A stretch of 55,639 nt of DNA from Sporolactobacillus sp. STSJ-5 (lineage in GTDB: Bacteria > Bacillota > Bacilli > Bacillales > Sporolactobacillaceae), in contig NZ_JANFOJ010000021.1 of the NCBI RefSeq assembly GCF_024385605.1, positions 1 through 55,639 of the forward strand, written 5' to 3'. The translations under genes and the position numbers were made by a program. The stretch's first letter is position 1, and every line of letters starts with the position of its first letter. A model generated the notes under the pieces. That model had not been told where the DNA came from. It ran no database searches and saw only the letters and a program-made list of their open reading frames with translations. Positions 50,991 through 55,639 of the stretch are shown here, piece after piece.

Positions 50991-52796
50991 ATGTGTGGTA
51001 TTGTAGGCTATATTGGCAACGAAGATGCACGTGACATTTTACTTAAGGGACTCAGCAATCTCGAATACAGGGGCTATGATTCAGCAGGAATCGCGCTTTT
51101 GAATGCAGATGGTGTCCATGTTTTCAAGGAAAAAGGACGGATCGCCGTTCTTCGTGAATCCGTGGATCCTGCCGTTCACGCAACGCTTGGTATCGGTCAT
51201 ACACGCTGGGCAACACACGGCGAACCGAACAAGCGCAACGCGCATCCGCATCAGAGTGCTTCAGGCCGATTCACCCTTGTTCACAATGGTGTAATTGAAA
51301 ACTACAGTCAGCTGAAGGCAGAATATCTGTCCGACGTTACCATGAAAAGCGAGACGGATACCGAAGTCGTTGTACAGCTGATCGAAGTTTTCGCAAACGA
51401 AGGTCTGAGTACGGAAGCAGCTCTGCGGAAAACGCTGAAGCTGCTTGACGGCTCATATGCGATTGCACTGGTTGACGCGGAAGACAGCGACATGCTCTAT
51501 GTAGCGAAGAACAAAAGCCCGCTTCTGATCGGACTCGGAGATGGCTTCAATGTCGTAGCAAGTGACGCGACAGCGATGATCCAGAAGACGAAGCAGTACG
51601 TTGAGCTGATGGATGAAGAAGTTGTCGAATTGACTCGTGACAGCTACACGATCATGGATCTCGACGGCAACAAAAAGACGCGCGCGCCTTATACGGTTTC
51701 CTTCGATGCGCATGACACGGAAAAAGGTGCTTATGCTCATTATATGTTGAAGGAAATCGACGAACAGCCGGCCGTGATGCGCCGTCTGCTGCAGGAATAC
51801 AGCGGCAAGGACGGAGTCGTTACGCTTGATCCGACGGTCACGAAGGCCGTCAGTGACGCAGACAGAATCTACATCATCGCCTGCGGCACAAGCTATCACG
51901 CCGGACTCGTCGGCAAGCATCTGCTTGAGACCGTTGCCGGAATTCCGACTGAAGTGCATATTTCGAGTGAATTCTCCTATAATATGCCGCTTCTCTCGAA
52001 GAAACCGCTGTTCATCTTCATCTCGCAGAGCGGCGAAACGGCCGACAGCCGCGCCGTACTCGTCAAGGTGAAGAAACTCGGCTATCCGACACTGACCATG
52101 ACGAATGTCGAAGGCTCGACTCTATACCGCGAAGCAGATTACAAAATGCTGCTGTTCGCGGGTCCGGAAATCGCTGTTGCATCAACCAAAGCATACACAG
52201 CTATGATCGCCGTCTTTGCGTTTATCGCCGTTGCTTCTGCTCAAAAAACAGGCAAGAAGCTCGATTTCGACCTTGTTCATGAGATGAGCATTGCCGCACA
52301 AGGCATGGAGCAGATGATTGACGAAAAAGCGCTGCTGAAGGAAGTCGCACGCGAATATCTGTCGATCACACGAAACGCCTTCTACATCGGTCGCGGACTC
52401 GACTACTACGTCTGCATGGAAGCCTCTCTGAAGCTGAAGGAAGTTTCCTACATCCAAGCAGAAGGTTTCGCCGGCGGCGAGCTCAAGCACGGCACCATTG
52501 CCCTGATCGAGGATGGCACACCAGTATTCGCTTTTGCGACCCAGAAAAATGTCAACAACAACATTCGCAGTAATGTTGAAGAGGTAGCCGCTCGCGGCGC
52601 CCACACGTGCATCATCAGCATGGACGGAGTCACGAATCACGTGGACGACCGCATCGTGCTTCCGAAAGTGCACCATGCCCTGACACCACTTGTTTGCGCA
52701 GTTCCTCTGCAGCTGATCGCGTACTACGCAGCCCTGCAGAACGAATGCGACGTCGATAAACCAAGAAACCTGGCCAAATCGGTTACGGTGGAATAA
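50991..52796 (+). CDS. glmS: Glucosamine-6-phosphate synthase GlmS
   Basis: I start at ATG 50991 behind AGGAGGAC, giving MCGIVGYIG with the nucleophile Cys directly after Met. The 601-residue protein has the glutaminase domain ([18 protein letters not shown], about 71-88) and two SIS isomerase domains (ACGTSYHAG, about 301; [15 protein letters not shown], about 345; [19 protein letters not shown]). The tail [13 protein letters not shown] is complete. It converts fructose-6-phosphate and glutamine to GlcN6P and is controlled by the ribozyme in its leader. Confidence 0.98.
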   Translation: MCGIVGYIGNEDARDILLKGLSNLEYRGYDSAGIALLNADGVHVFKEKGRIAVLRESVDPAVHATLGIGHTRWATHGEPNKRNAHPHQSASGRFTLVHNGVIENYSQLKAEYLSDVTMKSETDTEVVVQLIEVFANEGLSTEAALRKTLKLLDGSYAIALVDAEDSDMLYVAKNKSPLLIGLGDGFNVVASDATAMIQKTKQYVELMDEEVVELTRDSYTIMDLDGNKKTRAPYTVSFDAHDTEKGAYAHYMLKEIDEQPAVMRRLLQEYSGKDGVVTLDPTVTKAVSDADRIYIIACGTSYHAGLVGKHLLETVAGIPTEVHISSEFSYNMPLLSKKPLFIFISQSGETADSRAVLVKVKKLGYPTLTMTNVEGSTLYREADYKMLLFAGPEIAVASTKAYTAMIAVFAFIAVASAQKTGKKLDFDLVHEMSIAAQGMEQMIDEKALLKEVAREYLSITRNAFYIGRGLDYYVCMEASLKLKEVSYIQAEGFAGGELKHGTIALIEDGTPVFAFATQKNVNNNIRSNVEEVAARGAHTCIISMDGVTNHVDDRIVLPKVHHALTPLVCAVPLQLIAYYAALQNECDVDKPRNLAKSVTVE

Positions 52797-52804
52797 AAAA
52801 TAGG

Positions 52805-52844
52805 AACAGGCAAGTACACAAAATCGTGTACTTGCCTGTTTTTT
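52805..52844 (+). terminator. Terminator of glmS
   Basis: AACAGGCAAGTACAC pairs perfectly with GTGTACTTGCCTGTT, followed by TTTT. Confidence 0.95.
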
Positions 52845-52916
52845 ATAAAATGTTTCCTGAGGATGATCTTGTTACGCAGTAAAGACGGACTGGCAATTAT
52901 AGAGCGGGAAAAGTTA

Positions 52917-53036
52917 AACAGGTGAATCGATTATCTAGCAGGTGAGGCGGTTATTCAGCAGGTTAACGATTTATTTAGCAGGTGAGGCGGTTATTCAGCA
53001 GGTGAGCTGGTAATTTAGCAGGTGATCGATTCAAAT
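52917..53036. repeat. Tandem 20-bp repeat, six units
   Basis: Units begin with AGCAGGT at 52937, 52957, 52977, 52997 and 53017, with a first diverged unit at 52917 (AACAGGT). The period is exactly 20 bases. AGCAGGTGAGGCGGTTATTC (units 2 and 4) is the best-kept form. The period is not a multiple of three and no frame runs through. Confidence 0.9.
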
Positions 53037-53628
53037 GCATTTTATGCAACTCCAGGCTCCTTCCTAATTAGCATTTTCTAATAGTCGTTTGTATTATTTT
53101 GGCATATTTTTTAACCATGAGGTTTAAAAACAACAGTTGATAAGAGTTTATAAAAAAGCGAGTTTTAATCCTGCCAACAGTCTTTTCTCTCACTTTAAGG
53201 CTTGAATCCTAAGTAGGGGATGGATCAGTCGCTTGTTGTGTCTGTGAAGCTCTAAGGCTTGCTGTCCGTTTATGCGGAGATTGCTTAGGCTACTTTTATA
53301 TATCACAAAGTTATCGTATGATTTAATTTTTCACATACCAAAAAAAAATCATTTTGTCGACAAATTACGACAGATTTTTTTTTTTTGAATAATATAAAAT
53401 GTTTCTAAGCATTAACATTACTTTTTTATTGACCACAATAAAAAAGGTCCACAATGTAATAATGCCTAAAAAACCGTCCAAACATGCCTAGAAGTTCAAA
53501 AATCTCTTAGACTCATAAATGAAGTGTAGAGAATACGTTGGGGGGTGTTATGGCAAAAAAGCTAAAATGAACTATTTCCAGAATCATTTCTAGTCAATCT
53601 TCCTGTGAATTCTACTTGATTCAGAACA
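53037..53628. other. AT-rich gap without a gene
   Basis: It holds a TTTGTCGACAAA palindrome (53353-53364), inside a TGTCG/CGACA hairpin followed by a long T-run, which could be a terminator. A strong SD (TTGGGGGGTG) near 53540 precedes ATGGCAAAAAAGCTAAAATGA, a six-codon frame that may be a gene start cut off by the nearby transposase relic. Confidence 0.5.
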
Positions 53629-54161
53629 AATGATCCGATAGCTTTACCTGCCCTGTCTGCGATGTGCACACTTTTTATCAGGCCAACTGAGGGAGGCAAA
53701 CGTAGACGGGGAACCAAAAAGGCTACGTTGGTCGTTGGGCTGATCCTCAATACCAAAGGTCATCCGCAATACGCCAAAATACAAAGAGTTCCCAATGTCC
53801 AAGGCAAAACGCTCAGAGTACTGACAGAAAAAACACTGAAATCTGACACGATGATCCATACGGACGGTTTTAGTTCCTACCAGGTCTTGTCGGGGAGGTG
53901 GGGAGAGGTTTAGGTTTAGGGGATTAAATTTGCTCCCAAAAGTAATCGGGATCATCTCCATTGGTTGCACAACATGATATCCAATGCCAGAGCAATTATG
54001 AGGGAACCTACCATGGTCTAGACAAGAAACAAATTTAGGCCCATCGCGATGAGTTCAGTTACCTATTTAATCGTCGACACTTTGAGGATGAACTTTTCCA
54101 TCACCTGCTTTCTAACTGCGTAACCACATTAACGGTCACCTATCATGAGCTAGCGAGATAA
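53629..54161 (+). pseudogene. Decayed IS1595/ISXO2-like transposase
   Basis: A fragment at 53662-53913 reads GGKRRRGTKKATLVVGLILN and later DTMIHTDGFSSYQVL, the ISXO2-like DDE region. After a frameshift, WLHNMISNARAIMREPTMV and, in another frame, TYHGLDKKQ-stop-AHRDEFSYLFNRRHFEDELF follow the usual end of IS1595 transposases. Frameshifts and an internal TAG make it inactive. I could not find terminal inverted repeats. Confidence 0.8.
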
Positions 54162-54355
54162 TCAGAATTGATTATTACCTATTAATGTTCATTGTTATAT
54201 CGAAATTTTCCAAAGGGGTTGTTAAGAAAAGTCAGAGTTTCAAACTCAATATCAAGTATTCATACAAAACCTATAACAGCAAGATTTTCCATCGAATAGT
54301 ACATTTTTATTATTCAATTATTTAACTTAATTAAACCTAAAGGAAGGGTTGTTAC
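54162..54355. other. AT-rich upstream region of the secreted protease gene
   Basis: No gene is seen. TATTCAATTATTTAACTTAA near 54310 is AT-rich, and the region probably carries the promoter, but no box pair is clear. Confidence 0.35.
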
Positions 54356-54874
54356 ATGAAAAAAATTCGCCAATTAATCTCCGCACTAATAATTCTCGTT
54401 GGGTTCACATTCTTCTTTTTTTTATCATCTCCTGAGGAAACTTATGCTGCCTCATCTAGCATACAGAATTGGAGTTTAATCGACAGTGGACTTCATATGG
54501 ACTGGGGTGGATCTACTTCATATTTGAGTTATTTTAAAAGCGGAGTCAACACATGGAATAATTATATAGGTAACAAAATCAGACATGATACAGATTGGAC
54601 TATTAAAGATGTGACGTTATCCGATATATATATAGTAAATGGCACTAATGCAACCACATACCAATATGGAGAATTGAAGTTTAATAAATATAATATGGAT
54701 CAATTATCAGGAACAAGAAAACAAAATGTCGCAACGCATGAATTAGGTCATACGTTGGGTCTTGCACATAATACATCCGAAGATATTATGTATAAATACG
54801 ATACTACAAGAACCAGTCTAAGTGCAAATGATAAAGCATCTTATGATCGGTATTTTTATGTAATTACTCATTAA
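54356..54874 (+). CDS. Secreted matrixin-like zinc metalloprotease
   Basis: This 172-residue protein has a signal peptide (LISALIILVGFTFFFFLSSP, cleavage likely after TYAAS or TYA, about residue 30). Near residues 127-138 it has THELGHTLGLAH (HExxHxxGxxH), and then the Met-turn EDIMYKYD, the metzincin/M10 arrangement. The mature domain of about 140 residues is minimal and no pro-domain is seen. The start follows AAAGGAAGGG. It is followed by a lipoprotein gene that may be an envelope partner. Codon use is AT-rich, and the site next to an IS relic suggests an acquired gene. Confidence 0.88.
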   Translation: MKKIRQLISALIILVGFTFFFFLSSPEETYAASSSIQNWSLIDSGLHMDWGGSTSYLSYFKSGVNTWNNYIGNKIRHDTDWTIKDVTLSDIYIVNGTNATTYQYGELKFNKYNMDQLSGTRKQNVATHELGHTLGLAHNTSEDIMYKYDTTRTSLSANDKASYDRYFYVITH

Positions 54875-54963
54875 ATTAAATCACAGAGAGAATATTAAGC
54901 AGTACTTGAGCTGAACAGGGATGACTATTAACTTCAAAACTAATAATACGAGGAGGATTATTT

Positions 54964-55617
54964 ATGAAGAAATACAATTACGCAATTCTTCTTCTTATCT
55001 TTATACTTGTTTTAACGGGCTGCTCAGATAAATATACATTTAAGGATGGAAGATCATTCCCTGTTAAACGTGTAGAAGGCTCTTTTATCATTAATCCAGA
55101 TAATGAACGAGCACTTGTTGGTTATGCTGATTACGTATTTGTTGGCTATGTAAACCAACTATTAGATACGGACTTTAAGAACCCTGTTGAAACAGAAACT
55201 AAGGACGGTGGAACAAAGACCGTTGCAGATCCATTTACAAATTATAAAGTAACTGTGATCCAAAATTTAAAAGGTGATCTTATCACTAACCAAGAAATTC
55301 CTATTGTAAAAGAAGGTGGATTAACTCAAGATAAAAAAACAGTTCAGCTCTATGAAAACGACACACTTCCTGTGGAAGGGAACTATTATATATTTATCGG
55401 ATATGCACAACCGGACGGTTCACTATTAATATCGGGACCAAATTCGAATAAAGAACTAACAAAAATTAATGGTCTTCCTTCTGTAAAGACATCCTCGCTC
55501 ATAAATAAAGTGAAGGCAGATGATCAAGTACTCAAAATTAAGAAAGCTGTTGACAATCAAATTACAAAAGACAGAAAACGATTTACCTCTAAATATGAAT
55601 CAAATAAAAAGAAATAG
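54964..55617 (+). CDS. Lipoprotein of unknown function
   Basis: This 217-residue protein has a lipoprotein signal with lipobox LTGC (Cys about 20) after a hydrophobic stretch (YAILLLIFILVLTGC). The mature part has NERALVGYADYVFVGYVNQL, a region FTNYKVTVIQNLKGDLIT, and NYYIFIGYAQPDGSLLIS, probably beta-rich. The C-terminus is Lys-rich. I do not recognise a family. It is 90 bases after the metalloprotease gene on the same strand, behind GAGGAGG, so the two may be cotranscribed. An inhibitor or anchor for the protease is possible but unproven. Confidence 0.75.
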   Translation: MKKYNYAILLLIFILVLTGCSDKYTFKDGRSFPVKRVEGSFIINPDNERALVGYADYVFVGYVNQLLDTDFKNPVETETKDGGTKTVADPFTNYKVTVIQNLKGDLITNQEIPIVKEGGLTQDKKTVQLYENDTLPVEGNYYIFIGYAQPDGSLLISGPNSNKELTKINGLPSVKTSSLINKVKADDQVLKIKKAVDNQITKDRKRFTSKYESNKKK

Positions 55618-55639
55618 TTTGTTTAACATCAATGATTGA

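Noticed and set aside
52917-53036. CRISPR array
   Set aside because: Units of 20 bases follow each other with no unique spacers, and no cas genes are near.

Overview
The window looks like chromosome of a spore-forming, low-GC Gram-positive bacterium (Bacillales, perhaps near Sporolactobacillaceae; the genus is an inference). The evidence is a sigW-rsiW-cdaA-cdaR-glmM-glmS order ending in a glmS ribozyme, a Spo0E-like phosphatase, a T-box leader, an FbpB-like small protein, strong Gram-positive Shine-Dalgarno (SD) sequences and TTG/GTG starts.

Layout. 1-640: a tRNA-Asn/tRNA-Thr pair and a structured intergenic repeat. 720-3500: an operon with a perfect 18-bp operator (creatinase-like M24 protein, YitT membrane protein, TetR regulator). 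3560-11640: small transport and stress units, including a TetR/MFS efflux pair, an FbpB-like peptide with an attenuator-like leader, a LysE exporter, a cationic 46-aa peptide whose mRNA has type I toxin-like folding, an MFS exporter behind a T-box, and a MarR-nitroreductase-DUF1304 operon. 11720-24490: a complete C-P lyase phosphonate locus. One ten-gene operon on the minus strand (phnG,H,I,J,K,M, hexapeptide transferase, phnL, GNAT, PHP phosphodiesterase) sits behind Pho boxes; phnF lies upstream of it; the phnDCEE importer is divergent. 24900-31420: an aminotransferase, PepSY protein, EamA exporter, Usp, AAC(3)-like acetyltransferase, D,D-carboxypeptidase, two small proteins and two repeat regions.

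31690-43140: an eight-gene tRNA array followed by a type I restriction-modification island: half-size hsdS, hsdR, a rhuM remnant plus intact rhuM, hsdS, hsdM, an autoinhibited Fic enzyme, a silent hsdS cassette and a tyrosine recombinase. Three copies of a 15-bp sequence join the hsdS units, so specificity switching is likely. 43220-45110: an Acg-type nitroreductase-like protein and its TetR regulator with a long operator. 45270-52850: Spo0E-like gene, the sigW operon (unusually short RsiW), c-di-AMP synthesis genes and glmM/glmS. 52860-55639: a 20-bp tandem repeat, a decayed IS1595-type transposase, a secreted matrixin-like protease and a lipoprotein.

Best candidates for something new: the 8010-8290 small-peptide locus (SD locked in a hairpin, complementary 5' and 3' ends), the T-box-controlled exporter beside it, the shuffling type I island with half-HsdS, RhuM and Fic, and the paired double-hairpin repeat elements.
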